Shown here in pieces: positions 8,886-17,706 of a stretch of 64,000 bases of DNA. Positions within the stretch are counted from its first letter, which is position 1. Each line of letters begins with the position of its first letter. The position numbers were made by a program, and so were the translations under genes. Below the pieces are notes generated by a model, which was not told the origin of the DNA, did not search any database, and saw only the letters and a list, made by a program, of their open reading frames with translations. This DNA is from Neisseria bacilliformis. GTDB lineage: Bacteria > Pseudomonadota > Gammaproteobacteria > Burkholderiales > Neisseriaceae. Location of the stretch: positions 2,170,001 to 2,234,000 of the forward strand of contig NZ_CP059571.1 of NCBI RefSeq assembly GCF_014055025.1. Reading direction: 5' to 3'.

Positions 8886-10220
8886 ATGGATACTGCCGAC
8901 TTCCCCGCCTTTGCCCGCCACTTCCGCGAAGCCGCCCCATATATCGGAGGGCTGCGCGGCAAAACCTTGGTGGTCGGCGTTACCGGCAGCCTGCTCGACA
9001 CCGGCACCTTCCGCCCCATCGCCGCCGACCTCGCCCTCCTCGCCGCCCTCGGCATCCGCCTCGTCCTCGTCTACGGCAGCCGCAGCCAAATCAGCGCGGC
9101 CTGCGACCAAGCCGGCATCCAAACCCGCTACCACCGCAACCGCCGCATCACCACACCCGAAATCCTCGACATCGCCAAACAAGTCTGCGGCCGCCTCGAT
9201 GCCGACATCACCGCCGCCCTCACCGCCGCCCTTCCCCACGCCCCCCGCCGCAGCCGCCTGCGCACCGCCGCCGGCAACTTCGTCTGCGCCCGCCCCGCCG
9301 GCATCATCGACGGCATCGACATGTGCCACACCGGATGCGTGCGCAACACCGACACCCGGGCTCTCGAAGCCGCCCTCGACAGCGGCGCGCTCGCCCTCAT
9401 CGGCCCCCTCGCCCCCTCCCTCGGCGGCAAAACCTTCAACCTTTCCATGACCGAAACCGCCCGCGCCGCCGCCTGCGCCCTCAAAGCCGAAAAACTCCTC
9501 TTCCTCATCGAAGAAGAAGGCATCTTGGACGAACAAGGCCGCCGCCTCGCCAACCTCTCCGCCCAAGAAGCCGAAACCCTCCTGCAACAAGGCCGCATCC
9601 TTCCCCCCCAGCAAAACCTCCTGCGCACCGCCCTCGAAGCCGTCGCCGGCGGCGTGCCCCGCTGCCAAATCCTCTCCGGCCGCAGCGACGGCGCACTCAT
9701 CGGCGAACTCTTCACCCGCAGCGGCACCGGTACATCCGTCTCCCAAAACCCCTTCGCCGCCATCCGCCCCGCCGCCGCAGGCGACATCCCCGCCCTCATC
9801 GCCCTCATCCGCCCGCTGGAACAAGCCGGCATCCTCATCCACCGCAGCCGCGAATACCTCGAAACCCACATCCGCCGCTTCTTCGTCCTCGAATACGACC
9901 GCCAAATCTACGGCTGCGCCGCCCTCAAAACCTTCCCCGAAGCCCCCGAAAGCGGCGAAATCGCCTGCCTGGCCGTCTCCCCCGAAGCCCAGCGCGGCGG
10001 CCTCGGCGAAATGCTGCTCGAACACCTGCTCGCCCAAGCCCGCCAACGCGGCCTCAAACGCCTCTTCGCCCTCTCCACCCAAACCGGCGACTGGTTCGCC
10101 GAACGTGGTTTTCAGACGGCCTCCCCCGCCGACCTCCCCCCCACCCGCCGCGAAGACCACCGCCAAAGCGGCCGCCAATCGGCCGTATTCGTGCGGCAGC
10201 TCCACAGCGAAACAAAATAA
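8886..10220 (+). CDS. argA: N-acetylglutamate synthase
   Basis: The 444-residue protein has an N-terminal amino-acid-kinase-like domain (YIGGLRGKTLVVGVTGSL, GIRLVLVYGSR, SLGGKTFNLSM) and a C-terminal GNAT domain (AAAGDIPALIALIRP, CLAVSPEAQRGGLGEMLLEH, LFALSTQTGDWFAERGF). That is the classical ArgA architecture: acetyl-CoA plus glutamate to N-acetylglutamate, first step of arginine synthesis and a target of arginine feedback. An in-frame DUS encodes GFQTAS near the end. Confidence 0.95.
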   Translation: MDTADFPAFARHFREAAPYIGGLRGKTLVVGVTGSLLDTGTFRPIAADLALLAALGIRLVLVYGSRSQISAACDQAGIQTRYHRNRRITTPEILDIAKQVCGRLDADITAALTAALPHAPRRSRLRTAAGNFVCARPAGIIDGIDMCHTGCVRNTDTRALEAALDSGALALIGPLAPSLGGKTFNLSMTETARAAACALKAEKLLFLIEEEGILDEQGRRLANLSAQEAETLLQQGRILPPQQNLLRTALEAVAGGVPRCQILSGRSDGALIGELFTRSGTGTSVSQNPFAAIRPAAAGDIPALIALIRPLEQAGILIHRSREYLETHIRRFFVLEYDRQIYGCAALKTFPEAPESGEIACLAVSPEAQRGGLGEMLLEHLLAQARQRGLKRLFALSTQTGDWFAERGFQTASPADLPPTRREDHRQSGRQSAVFVRQLHSETK

Positions 10221-10286
10221 AAAGCAGCCGCCAAGGCAGGGCGTGTGGCGCAAGCCACACACGCGGTTTCGCTGTTTGCCGCAAAG

Positions 10287-10318
10287 AGGCCGTCTGAAAA
10301 ACGTTTTTCAGACGGCCT
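10287..10318 (+). terminator. Inverted DUS pair after argA
   Basis: A tight DUS hairpin 66 bases after the argA stop. A degenerate REP2 copy (10235-10275) lies between. Confidence 0.65.
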
Positions 10319-10426
10319 CAATGTTTCCTATCAACTCAGACACCCACCGCCAAACCCGCAACCGTTTGGGCGGCACGCCTGCTTTGCTGTATTTCTCTGG
10401 AAACGCGCGGATGTGCTGCGGCACAA

Positions 10427-10532
10427 AAACCGCGCGCATCGCCTTGGGGCGACACACCCTACGGCGGGTTCGGCACGGGCGGACTCGGCCGCGAAGGTAG
10501 GGTGTGTGGCGCAGCCACGCACGCGGTTTCGG
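10427..10532. repeat. REP2 inverted pair in outward arrangement
   Basis: A copy ending in CGACACACCCTAC (CTAC at 10459-10462) is followed by a copy starting GTAGGGTGTGTGGCGC (10497) and containing GCCACGCACGCG. Each half has a GTAG head next to an imperfect hairpin. The same repeat recurs throughout the window. Confidence 0.75.
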
Positions 10533-10549
10533 CTGTTCGTTGCAAAGAG

Positions 10550-10590
10550 AGGCCGTCTGAAAAACCGGATTTGCGGTTTTCAGACGGCCT
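10550..10590 (-). terminator. Inverted DUS pair, 3' end of ilvA
   Basis: The hairpin lies 18 bases past the ilvA stop on the minus strand. Confidence 0.7.
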
Positions 10591-10607
10591 CTCGCCTTTG
10601 TGCCCGT

Positions 10608-12128
10608 TCAGTTGAGAAACAGGCGGTAGGCGGCGTTGGCGGTTTGGTCTTCGCAGACGTAGCCGACATTTTGCAGGAAGGCGGCGAAGGCGGTGGTGTC
10701 GGCGGGGGGGACGTCGATGCCGACGAGGATGCGGCCGTAGTCCGCGCCGTGGTTGCGGTAGTGGAAGAGGGTGATGTTCCAGCCGCTCTGCATGTGGTTG
10801 AGGAAGTGGCGCAGCGCGCCGGGGCGTTCGGGGAATTCGAAGCTGATGAGGCGTTCGTGCCGCACTTTGTGGCTGCGCCCGCCCACCATGTAGCGGATGT
10901 GGATTTTGGCGATTTCGTCTTCGGTGAGGTCGGTGTTGGGCAGGCCGGCGGCGGTGAGTTCCGCGCCGATGGTGCGCCGGTCGGCCGCGCCGGTGGTTTG
11001 GATGCCGACGAAGATGTGGGCGGCGGCCTCGTCGCCGTAGCGGTAGTTGAACTCGGTGATGCTGCGGTTGCCCAGGAGGTTGATGAATTTGAGGAAGCTG
11101 CCGGGCTTCTCGGGAATGGAGACGGCGAAGATGCCTTCGTTGCCTTCGCCCAGTTCGCTGCGTTCGGAAACGTGGCGCAGGCGGTGGAAGTTCATGTTTG
11201 CGCCGCTGTTGATGGCGATGAGGGTGCGGCCTTCGCAGGCTTCGCGGGCGATGTAGGCTTTGAGGCCAGCCAGGGCGAGCGCGCCGGAGGGTTCGGTGAT
11301 GCTGCGGGTGTCGTCGTAGATGTCTTTGACCGCGCCGCAGATGTCGTCGGTGTCCACCAGGATGATTTCGTCGAGCAGGTCGCGGCAGAGGGCGAAGGTG
11401 TGTTCGCCGACGAGTTTGACCGCCGTGCCGTCGGCAAACAGTCCGACGTCTTTGAGTTCGATGCGTTGCCCCGCGTCTATGGATTGTTTCATGGCGCAGG
11501 CGTCATAGGTTTCCACGCCGATGACTTTGATTTCGGGGCGGACGTTTTTGATGAAGGCGGCCACGCCGGCGGCCAGGCCGCCGCCGCCGATGGGGACGAA
11601 GACGGCATCGATGTGTTTGGGGTGCTGGCGGATGATTTCCATGCCGATGGTGCCTTGTCCGGCAATCACGGCGGGGTCGTCGAAGGGGGGGATGTAGGTG
11701 AGGCCGCTTTGGGCGACGAGGCGCATGGCGTGGTCGTAGGCGTCGTTGTAGGAGGTGCCGTGGAGGACGACTTTGCCGCCGCGCGATTTAACCGCGTCCA
11801 CTTTGATCTGCGGGGTGGTTTCGGGCATGACGATGGTGGCTTCGCAGCCGAGTTTCTGCGCCGAGAGGGCGACGCCCTGGGCGTGGTTGCCCGCGCTGGC
11901 GGTGATGACGCCGCGTTTGAGCTCCGCTTCGCCCAGCGCGGCCATTTTGTTGTACGCGCCGCGTATTTTAAAGGAGAAAACGGGCTGCAAATCCTCGCGT
12001 TTGAGCAGGATGTTGTTTTTCAGACGGCCTGAAAGGTTACGGGCGGCTTCGAGCGGGGTTTCGGCGGCGGCGTCGTAAACGGCGGAGGTGAGGATGGCGG
12101 TGAGGTAGTGCGAATGGCGGGTGTCCAT
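10608..12128 (-). CDS. ilvA: Threonine ammonia-lyase, biosynthetic
   Basis: The 506-residue PLP enzyme converts threonine to 2-oxobutanoate for isoleucine synthesis. The PLP lysine is in FSFKIRGAYNK (about residue 54), and the phosphate-binding glycine loop is IGGGGLAAG. ITASAGNHAQGVA is the conserved substrate loop. About 170 C-terminal residues form two ACT-like regulatory domains (IFAVSIPEKPGSFLKFI and LISFEFPERPGALRHFL), which marks the isoleucine-inhibited long form. A DUS is built into the N-terminal SGRLKNN. Confidence 0.97.
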   Translation of the reverse strand: MDTRHSHYLTAILTSAVYDAAAETPLEAARNLSGRLKNNILLKREDLQPVFSFKIRGAYNKMAALGEAELKRGVITASAGNHAQGVALSAQKLGCEATIVMPETTPQIKVDAVKSRGGKVVLHGTSYNDAYDHAMRLVAQSGLTYIPPFDDPAVIAGQGTIGMEIIRQHPKHIDAVFVPIGGGGLAAGVAAFIKNVRPEIKVIGVETYDACAMKQSIDAGQRIELKDVGLFADGTAVKLVGEHTFALCRDLLDEIILVDTDDICGAVKDIYDDTRSITEPSGALALAGLKAYIAREACEGRTLIAINSGANMNFHRLRHVSERSELGEGNEGIFAVSIPEKPGSFLKFINLLGNRSITEFNYRYGDEAAAHIFVGIQTTGAADRRTIGAELTAAGLPNTDLTEDEIAKIHIRYMVGGRSHKVRHERLISFEFPERPGALRHFLNHMQSGWNITLFHYRNHGADYGRILVGIDVPPADTTAFAAFLQNVGYVCEDQTANAAYRLFLN

Positions 12129-12216
12129 GATGATGTTAAATTATTTTACGAAAGGTAAAACCATACCTGCGGTGCAGGGCAAAGGCAAGAAAAAGTTAGC
12201 AAACACGGGGCTCGTG

Positions 12217-12222
12217 GGTATA
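12217..12222 (+). promoter_or_regulatory. -10 element (TATAAT) upstream of the D,D-carboxypeptidase gene
   Basis: Consensus TATAAT followed by GCCCGC, 130 bases before the start. A DUS lies between. The -35 box is not clear. Confidence 0.4.
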
Positions 12223-12351
12223 ATGCCCGCTTTTCGCGCACGATGCCCGTGCCGCTTCTGCCGCCGCGCCGCTGCCGCGCGGCGCGTTTTCAGACGGCCT
12301 CAAACGGGTTCGCGCCGCCTTCTCCCGCAATCCGTGTAGCAGTTTCCCAGC

Positions 12352-13650
12352 ATGATGAAAAAATACCTCGTTCTGACGGCCCTTGCCGCCGCGCTCTCTT
12401 TTCAGACGGCCTCCGCCGCCCATTACAAAAAACGCCATTCCCGTTACAAACGCGCCGCCGTTGCCGCCGCCCCCGCAGCGGCGGGCGCGGCCGCAGCAGC
12501 GGCCTCCGCGCCCGAGCAGGCGGCTTCCGCGCCGGAAGACGTGCTGCCCGACGAGCCCAAGCCGCAGGCCGCCGCCGCGCCGGAAATCGCCGCCGCCGCC
12601 TATCTGGTGCAGGATTTGCAAAGCGGCCAGATCCTCACCGGCCGCGATTTGGACAAACCGGTCGAACCGGCCTCGCTCACCAAGCTGATGACCGCCTATC
12701 TGGCCTTCAAAGCCCTCGAAAGCGGCAAGCTCAACGCAACCGACACCCTCACGCCCTCCGAAAAAGCCTGGCGCGCCGAGGGCTCGCGCATGTTCCTCAA
12801 CGCGGGCAAACCCGTTGCCGTGGGCGATCTGCTCAAAGGACTGATCGTCCAGTCGGGTAACGACGCCGCCATCACCCTGGCCGAAGCCCTCGGCGGCAGC
12901 GAAGAGGGTTTCGCCAAAATGATGAACGCCGAAGCCAAGCGGCTGGGCATGAACGGCACCCACTTCACCAACGCCACCGGCCTGCCCGGCGACGGCCACT
13001 TCACCACCGTGCGCGACCTTGCCATCCTCGCCGCCGCCATCATCAGAGACTATCCCAAGTATTACCCCATCTACTCGATGCAGTCCTTCAAATACAACAA
13101 CATCGAACAGCCCAACCGCAACCTGCTGCTCTACCGCGACCCGAACGTGGACGGCCTCAAAACCGGCCACACCAACAGCGCGGGCTACAACCTCGTCGCG
13201 TCCAGCAAACGCAACGGCCGCCGCGTCGTCTCCGTCGTCGTCGGCACCGAAAGCATCGAAGCGCGTGCCGGCGAAAGCAGCAAACTGCTCAACTGGGCCT
13301 TGCAGGCCTTCGACACCCCCAAAGCCTACGACGCCGGCAAAGCCGTCTCCGCCGCCCAGGTATACAAAGGCAAGGCCGACACGGTGAACGTCGGCTTTGC
13401 CGAACCCGTTTACGTAACCATCCCCCACGGCGAAGGCAGCAAAGTCAAAACCGTGCTCGAAACCGTCCAGCCCGTCGTCGCCCCCGTGGAAAAAGGCCAG
13501 GTGCTGGGCAAACTCAAAATCTCCTACGACGGCAAAGTGCTGGCCGAACGCCCCGTCGTCGCCCTCGACGCCGTGCCGGAAGCCGGCTTCTTCGGCCGCC
13601 TGTGGGACAGCGTCAAACTCTGGTTCAAAAACATGTTCGCCGACAACTAA
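12352..13650 (+). CDS. dacC: D-alanyl-D-alanine carboxypeptidase (PBP5/6 family)
   Basis: The 432-residue protein has a signal peptide whose end (LSFQTASA) is encoded by a DUS, then an Ala/Pro-rich linker to about residue 80. The peptidase S11 domain carries all three motifs: SLTK (Ser108), SGN (168-170) and KTG (270-272). The C-terminal domain (VNVGFAEPVYVTIPHGEG) and an amphipathic tail (GRLWDSVKLWFKNMF) fit membrane anchoring of PBP5-type enzymes. It trims the terminal D-Ala of peptidoglycan stem peptides. A DUS-pair terminator follows. Confidence 0.95.
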   Translation: MMKKYLVLTALAAALSFQTASAAHYKKRHSRYKRAAVAAAPAAAGAAAAAASAPEQAASAPEDVLPDEPKPQAAAAPEIAAAAYLVQDLQSGQILTGRDLDKPVEPASLTKLMTAYLAFKALESGKLNATDTLTPSEKAWRAEGSRMFLNAGKPVAVGDLLKGLIVQSGNDAAITLAEALGGSEEGFAKMMNAEAKRLGMNGTHFTNATGLPGDGHFTTVRDLAILAAAIIRDYPKYYPIYSMQSFKYNNIEQPNRNLLLYRDPNVDGLKTGHTNSAGYNLVASSKRNGRRVVSVVVGTESIEARAGESSKLLNWALQAFDTPKAYDAGKAVSAAQVYKGKADTVNVGFAEPVYVTIPHGEGSKVKTVLETVQPVVAPVEKGQVLGKLKISYDGKVLAERPVVALDAVPEAGFFGRLWDSVKLWFKNMFADN

Positions 13651-13659
13651 TCCCCGCAA

Positions 13660-13701
13660 AGGCCGTCTGAAAAACACCCCGCACCCCTTTTCAGACGGCC
13701 T
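13660..13701 (+). terminator. Inverted DUS pair after the carboxypeptidase gene
   Basis: Hairpin 10 bases past the stop codon and 10 bases before the small ORF at 13711, so that ORF and the CAP gene may need their own promoter or readthrough. Confidence 0.65.
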
Positions 13702-13710
13702 CCCAATGCC

Positions 13711-13794
13711 ATGAAACGATTCATCATCTCCGTCATCCTCCTCTTCTGCCTCACCGTAACCACCCTCGCCGTGGGGCTCTACATCCTCGAATGA
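13711..13794 (+). CDS. Putative 27-residue single-span membrane microprotein
   Basis: The frame ATG at 13711 to TGA at 13794 encodes MKRF followed by a hydrophobic run (IISVILLFCLTVTTLAVG) and LYILE. It has the positive-inside start and length of a single transmembrane helix. The stop is one base before the ATG of the CAP-domain gene, a spacing typical of translational coupling. There is no recognisable family and no strong Shine-Dalgarno, so it could be a leader rather than a functional protein. Confidence 0.45.
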   Translation: MKRFIISVILLFCLTVTTLAVGLYILE

Positions 13795-13795
13795 T

Positions 13796-15109
13796 ATGGC
13801 ACAAACACACACCGGCGGCTGGCTCAAAGCCCTGCTCGTCTGGCTCGCCCTGATCGCCCTGCTCCTCTTTGCCGCCACCCGCCTGCTCAAACCCGAACCC
13901 GTCGAACTCGTCTACCCCCGCCCCGGCCAGGACCCCGCCCCTTACGCCGGCCTCGACGCCCTCGGCTACCTCAACCACCTGCGCCGCGAAGCCGGCCTCA
14001 CCCCCTTCGCCCACTCCTCCCTGCTCGCCCGCGCCGCCGCCGACCATGCCCGCTACCTCAACGACTACCCCGCCGACATGCACGACGAAAACCACCCCGG
14101 CAACCCCCATTTTCGCGGCAAAGAACTCGACCAGCGCACCAAACGCGCGGGTTATCTTTATCTCGGCGTACAGGAAAACCTCAGCACCGGCGAACACGAA
14201 AACCTCACCGGCGCGCGCCGCCTGCAACAGCAATACCTCGACGGCCTCATGACCGCCATCTACCACCGCTTCTCCCTGCTCGACCCCGCCGCCGACGAAG
14301 CCGGCATCGGCTTTTCCAGCCGCCGCAACCGCCACGCCCTCGTCGTCAACCAGGGCAACCGCACCGGCGAGCGGCTCTGCCGCAAAGCGCGCACCCACGT
14401 TCAGGAAGAGCGCCCCTACTACGACGACTGGTGCGCCAACAACGCCGTCATATACAGCGACGAAATCGACTACAACCCGCCCGAATACACCGTCTACCCC
14501 GTCGGCCACCTCGCCCACCCCGTCTTCTCCAACGAAACCCCCAACCCCCTGCCCGACCGCGAATACAGCGGCAACCCCGTCAGCATCTCCTTCAACAACC
14601 GCGACGTACTCATCGAAATGCAGTCCTTCCGGCTCTTCCAAGGCAAACGCGAAATCACCAACACCCGCATCCTCACCGCCGCCACCGACCCCAACAAACA
14701 CCTCACCGAACAACAATTCGCCCTTTTCCCCCTCGACCCCCTCGACTACGACACCGAATACCGCGCCGTTTTCCGCTACCGCGAAACCGACTGGGAAACC
14801 GCCAAAACGCAGGACAAAACCGCCCAATGGAGCTTCCACACCCGCAAGCCCGACTACCCCTACTTCAAACTCAAAGGCGGCGAAAACCTCGCCGTCGAAT
14901 CCGGCAAAACCTACTACCTGCGCTGGAACCCCGCCGACTGCGCCCCCGACTGCGGCACCGTCCAATACACCGAATACGGCGACGCCGCCCTCGCCGTCCA
15001 CCTCAGCGAATACGACGGCATCGTCCTCGCCGTAACCGGCAGCAGAGGCAGCGGCGTGCGCGTGCGCCCCAAAAACAGCGAACGCGAAACCGCCCTGCTC
15101 GTGCAGTAA
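13796..15109 (+). CDS. Membrane-anchored CAP/SCP-domain protein
   Basis: The 437-residue protein has an N-terminal signal anchor (ALLVWLALIALLLFAAT), then a CAP (SCP/PR-1) domain. Visible CAP-like features are YLNHLRREAGLTPF, LLARAAADHARYL, ENHPGNPHF, the loop LGVQENLS and FSLLDPAADEAGIGF. The rest, from about residue 230, is a beta-rich region with paired cysteines (CAPDCGTVQY). CAP proteins are extracytoplasmic; their bacterial roles are mostly unknown. It starts one base after the small membrane ORF. Confidence 0.8.
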   Translation: MAQTHTGGWLKALLVWLALIALLLFAATRLLKPEPVELVYPRPGQDPAPYAGLDALGYLNHLRREAGLTPFAHSSLLARAAADHARYLNDYPADMHDENHPGNPHFRGKELDQRTKRAGYLYLGVQENLSTGEHENLTGARRLQQQYLDGLMTAIYHRFSLLDPAADEAGIGFSSRRNRHALVVNQGNRTGERLCRKARTHVQEERPYYDDWCANNAVIYSDEIDYNPPEYTVYPVGHLAHPVFSNETPNPLPDREYSGNPVSISFNNRDVLIEMQSFRLFQGKREITNTRILTAATDPNKHLTEQQFALFPLDPLDYDTEYRAVFRYRETDWETAKTQDKTAQWSFHTRKPDYPYFKLKGGENLAVESGKTYYLRWNPADCAPDCGTVQYTEYGDAALAVHLSEYDGIVLAVTGSRGSGVRVRPKNSERETALLVQ

Positions 15110-15127
15110 ACCTGCCGCAGACACAAC

Positions 15128-15167
15128 AGGCCGTCTGAAAAACCAAAAACAGGTTTTCAGACGGCCT
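15128..15167 (+). terminator. Inverted DUS pair after the CAP gene
   Basis: DUS hairpin 19 bases past the stop. Confidence 0.7.
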
Positions 15168-15178
15168 CCGCCGTTAAG

Positions 15179-15284
15179 GTAGGGTGTGTGGCGCAGCCAC
15201 GCACGCGGTTTCGGGTTTGCGGGAAAACACGGATTCGCTGCACAGCAGAGAACGCGTGCGTCGCCTAGGGGCGACACACCCTAC
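15179..15284. repeat. REP2 pair (GTAG...CTAC, about 106 bp)
   Basis: GTAGGGTGTGTGGCGCAGCC at the left and GGGGCGACACACCCTAC at the right face each other, with CACGCACGCGGTTTCGGG and GAACGCGTGCGTCGCC as the inner arms. It is a bacterial-interspersed-mosaic-like unit. Confidence 0.75.
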
Positions 15285-15300
15285 GTCCGCCCTCCCGCCG

Positions 15301-15402
15301 TCATTCCCGCGCAGGCGGGAATCTTGTCGGATTCAGACAACTTATTGTTTATTCAAACATGAGCAAACGAAAGGAAAGATCCCCGCCTGTGCGGGAATGA
15401 TG
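15301..15402. repeat. dRS3-flanked neisserial intergenic mosaic element (NIME)
   Basis: ATTCCCGCGCAGGCGGGAAT (15303-15322) matches the dRS3 consensus ATTCCC-N8-GGGAAT. A variant in the opposite orientation (15379-15398) closes a 56-base spacer. dRS3 repeats are known in Neisseria as sites used by filamentous phage and as recombination targets. Confidence 0.75.
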
Positions 15403-15457
15403 GAACAAGGTTTTGGCTGCGCCGAAGCTGCGCTTTCAGACGGCCTCCACCATCGAG

Positions 15458-15561
15458 GTAGGGTGTGGCGCAAGCCACGCACGCGGTTTCGGCTTTTGAA
15501 GAAGACAAAATCCGTTATGCAGCAGAGAACGCGTGCGTCGCCTCAGGGCGACACACCCTAC
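15458..15561. repeat. REP2 pair
   Basis: GTAGGGTGTGGCGCAAGCC at the left (two bases shorter than the others) and CAGGGCGACACACCCTAC at the right, in the same arrangement as the pair at 15179. Confidence 0.7.
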
Positions 15562-15589
15562 GGCATGTTCGGTATGGCGGGATGCAAAC

Positions 15590-15630
15590 AGGCCGTCTGA
15601 AAAACCAAAATTCGTGTTTTCAGACGGCCT
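15590..15630 (-). terminator. Inverted DUS pair, 3' end of rnc
   Basis: DUS hairpin 11 bases beyond the rnc stop on the minus strand. Confidence 0.7.
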
Positions 15631-15641
15631 CAACCGTATTG

Positions 15642-16370
15642 CTACCTGCGCCTGTGTTTCGCCCCCGCCGCCGGATATTTGGCGGCGAACCATTCGAGGG
15701 CGGTTTTGGCGGCTTCCTGTTCGGCGGCGCGGCGGCCGGCGGCCTGGGCGGTGGAGACGAAGCCCAGCTCGCCCAAGTCGCAGGACACGGTGAACCACGC
15801 CCCGCTGCCTTCGCCCTCCTGCTTGTCGATGCGGTATTTGGGCAGGGCGAAACGCTGCGCCTGCAAGGCTTCCTGCAAGCGGGTTTTCGCGTCTTTGGCC
15901 TCTTTTTCGCCGCAGTCTATGTTGGCCACGCGCTCGGCGAACAGGCGGCGGACGACGGCTTCGGCGGCGGCAAAATCCGCGTCGAAGGATACGGCGGCAA
16001 ACACCGCCTCCATTGCGTCGGCGAGGATGGAAGGCCGTCTGAAACCGCCGCTTTTGAGTTCGCCCGCACCCAAAAGCAGCGCGTCGCCGATATTGAGCGC
16101 GGCGGCGGTTTCGGCCAGCACGGTTTGGTTGACGAGGTTGGCGCGCAGGCGGGAGAGGCGGCCTTCGGGCAGCTGGGGATAGGCGTCGAACAGCATGCGG
16201 GCGACGGTGTAGTTGAGGATGGCGTCGCCGACAAACTCGAAGCGTTCGTTGTGGCGCGAGGAAAAACTGCGGTGGGTGAGGGCGCGGTCGAGCAGGGCGG
16301 GATCGGCGAAGGTGTGGCCTATGGCCGCTTGCAGGCGGCGCACGGCGGCATCGCGCGGGCTGGGTTTCAT
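15642..16370 (-). CDS. rnc: Ribonuclease III
   Basis: The 242-residue double-strand RNA endonuclease has the catalytic signature NERFEFVGDAILNYTVA and the second acidic site DAMEAVFAAV. A C-terminal dsRNA-binding domain begins near AKTRLQEALQAQ and ends in AGRRAAEQEAAKTALEW. It processes rRNA precursors and structured mRNAs. The start at 16370 follows AAGGAAA at good spacing; the open frame continues upstream but without a ribosome site. One DUS is in frame (GGFRRPS). Confidence 0.97.
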   Translation of the reverse strand: MKPSPRDAAVRRLQAAIGHTFADPALLDRALTHRSFSSRHNERFEFVGDAILNYTVARMLFDAYPQLPEGRLSRLRANLVNQTVLAETAAALNIGDALLLGAGELKSGGFRRPSILADAMEAVFAAVSFDADFAAAEAVVRRLFAERVANIDCGEKEAKDAKTRLQEALQAQRFALPKYRIDKQEGEGSGAWFTVSCDLGELGFVSTAQAAGRRAAEQEAAKTALEWFAAKYPAAGAKHRRR

Positions 16371-16511
16371 CGGTTTCCTTTCCGGTAGGGAAAAACCCGA
16401 ATGCTTTTGCACACTCGTTTTGCAAACGGAAAGCGCAAAAGCATTGGGGCGGTTCAAACTTCGTTGGACGGCGTTTTCAGACGGCCTCGGGGCGCGTCCG
16501 GAAAACGCGGC

Positions 16512-16517
16512 ATTGTA
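16512..16517 (-). promoter_or_regulatory. -10 element (TACAAT) of rnc
   Basis: TACAATGCCGCG on the minus strand in the divergent rnc/folP region, 142 bases before the rnc start. Confidence 0.35.
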
Positions 16518-16550
16518 GCGGATCGGGCGGTTTTGCGCCGCGCCTGCATG

Positions 16551-16556
16551 TATAAT
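16551..16556 (+). promoter_or_regulatory. -10 element (TATAAT) of folP
   Basis: Consensus TATAATCGCGC 35 bases before the folP start. The -35 is weak. Confidence 0.45.
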
Positions 16557-16590
16557 CGCGCGTTTCGGTATAACGCGCGCGGAGGGCGGC

Positions 16591-17436
16591 ATGATGTGGC
16601 AGGCGGGACGCTTTGAATTGGCTTTGGACAAGCCGAAAATCATGGGCATTGTCAACGTTACCCCCGACTCGTTTTCCGACGGCGGCACCTATGCGCAAAG
16701 CGTGAAACACACGCTCGAACACGCGCAAAAGCTGCTGCGCGGGGGGGCGGACATTTTGGACGCGGGCGGCGAATCCACGCGCCCGGGCGCGGATTTCGTG
16801 CCGCCCGAAGAGGAATGGCGGCGGCTCTCGGCGGTGTTGCCCGAAATGGCGCGCTGGGGCGTGCCGCTCAGCGTGGACACCCGCCGCGCCGAAATCATGC
16901 GCCGCGTGCTCGATGCGGGCTGGGCGGACATTATCAACGACGTGCAGGCTCTGGAAGACGCGGGCGCGGCGGAACTGCTGGCACGGCATCCGACGGTCGG
17001 CGTGTGCCTGATGCACATGAAAGGTCTGCCGCAAACCATGCAAAACAACCCGTCTTACGGCGATGTGGCCGCCGAAGTGGCGGCCTATCTGAACGATCGG
17101 GCGGCGGCCTGCGAAGCGGCGGGCATCGCGCGGCGGCGGCTGGTGCTCGACCCCGGCTTCGGTTTCGGCAAAACGCTCGCGCACAACACCGCCCTGATGC
17201 GCGGCCTGCGCGCGCTGGCGGCCGAATGCGGCCTGCCGCTTTTGATCGGCGTATCGCGCAAACGCATGATCGGCGAGCTCACGGGCGAACAGAGGCCGTC
17301 TGAAAGGGCGGCGGGCAGCGTGGCGGCGGCTCTGGCGGCGGTGTCGCGCGGGGCAAGCATCCTGCGCGTGCACGACGTGAAGGCCACCGCCGACGCGCTG
17401 AACGTATGGGCGGCCTTGGGCGGGGATTTGGATTGA
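16591..17436 (+). CDS. folP: Dihydropteroate synthase
   Basis: The 281-residue TIM-barrel enzyme condenses pterin pyrophosphate with p-aminobenzoate in folate synthesis and is the sulfonamide target. Motifs: [62 protein letters not shown] and the C-terminal [16 protein letters not shown] encodes QRPSERA at about residue 236, in the loop near the end of the barrel, close to where resistance changes occur in Neisseria. Upstream of glmM, as is common. Confidence 0.97.
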   Translation: MMWQAGRFELALDKPKIMGIVNVTPDSFSDGGTYAQSVKHTLEHAQKLLRGGADILDAGGESTRPGADFVPPEEEWRRLSAVLPEMARWGVPLSVDTRRAEIMRRVLDAGWADIINDVQALEDAGAAELLARHPTVGVCLMHMKGLPQTMQNNPSYGDVAAEVAAYLNDRAAACEAAGIARRRLVLDPGFGFGKTLAHNTALMRGLRALAAECGLPLLIGVSRKRMIGELTGEQRPSERAAGSVAAALAAVSRGASILRVHDVKATADALNVWAALGGDLD

Positions 17437-17504
17437 ACGGCCAACAGGCCGTCTGAAAAACGGTTTGGCGTTTTCACGTTGATGCACCGGCAGGCGGGGA
17501 TGGC

Positions 17505-17608
17505 GTAGGGTGTGCGGCGCAAGCCACGCACGCGTTCCCTGCCACATAACAAATCCGCACGTTTCCCCAACAATCAAACCGCGTGCGTGGCTGCGCCACA
17601 CACCCTAC
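17505..17608. repeat. REP2 pair
   Basis: GTAGGGTGTGCGGCGCAAGCC at the left and CTGCGCCACACACCCTAC at the right, enclosing a 40-base spacer. A lone DUS sits at 17448. No gene is visible from 17437 to 17706. Confidence 0.7.
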
Positions 17609-17706
17609 GTCGGCCCCGCCGATATTCTTCGGAACGCAAACGCTTGCCCGAAACAAAGGTTTCAGACGGCCTCCGCCGCCAAACAAAAGCAAGAAAAGGA
17701 CACTGC

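Noticed and set aside
8376-10262. A 628-codon Gly/Ala-rich open frame on the minus strand opposite argA
   Set aside because: It is the mirror of a GC-rich gene; the composition is typical of antisense frames and argA has clear domains on the plus strand.
10245-12032. A long plus-strand frame opposite ilvA
   Set aside because: It begins in repeats and runs antisense to a well-conserved ilvA; the Val/Gly/Asp-rich product has no recognisable motif.
12196-15277. Long minus-strand frames opposite the carboxypeptidase and CAP genes
   Set aside because: Same antisense-composition effect; both plus-strand genes have full motif sets.
15301-15402. Prophage attachment or remnant at the dRS3 sites
   Set aside because: dRS3 can be used by filamentous phage, but no phage gene is present near any copy in this window.
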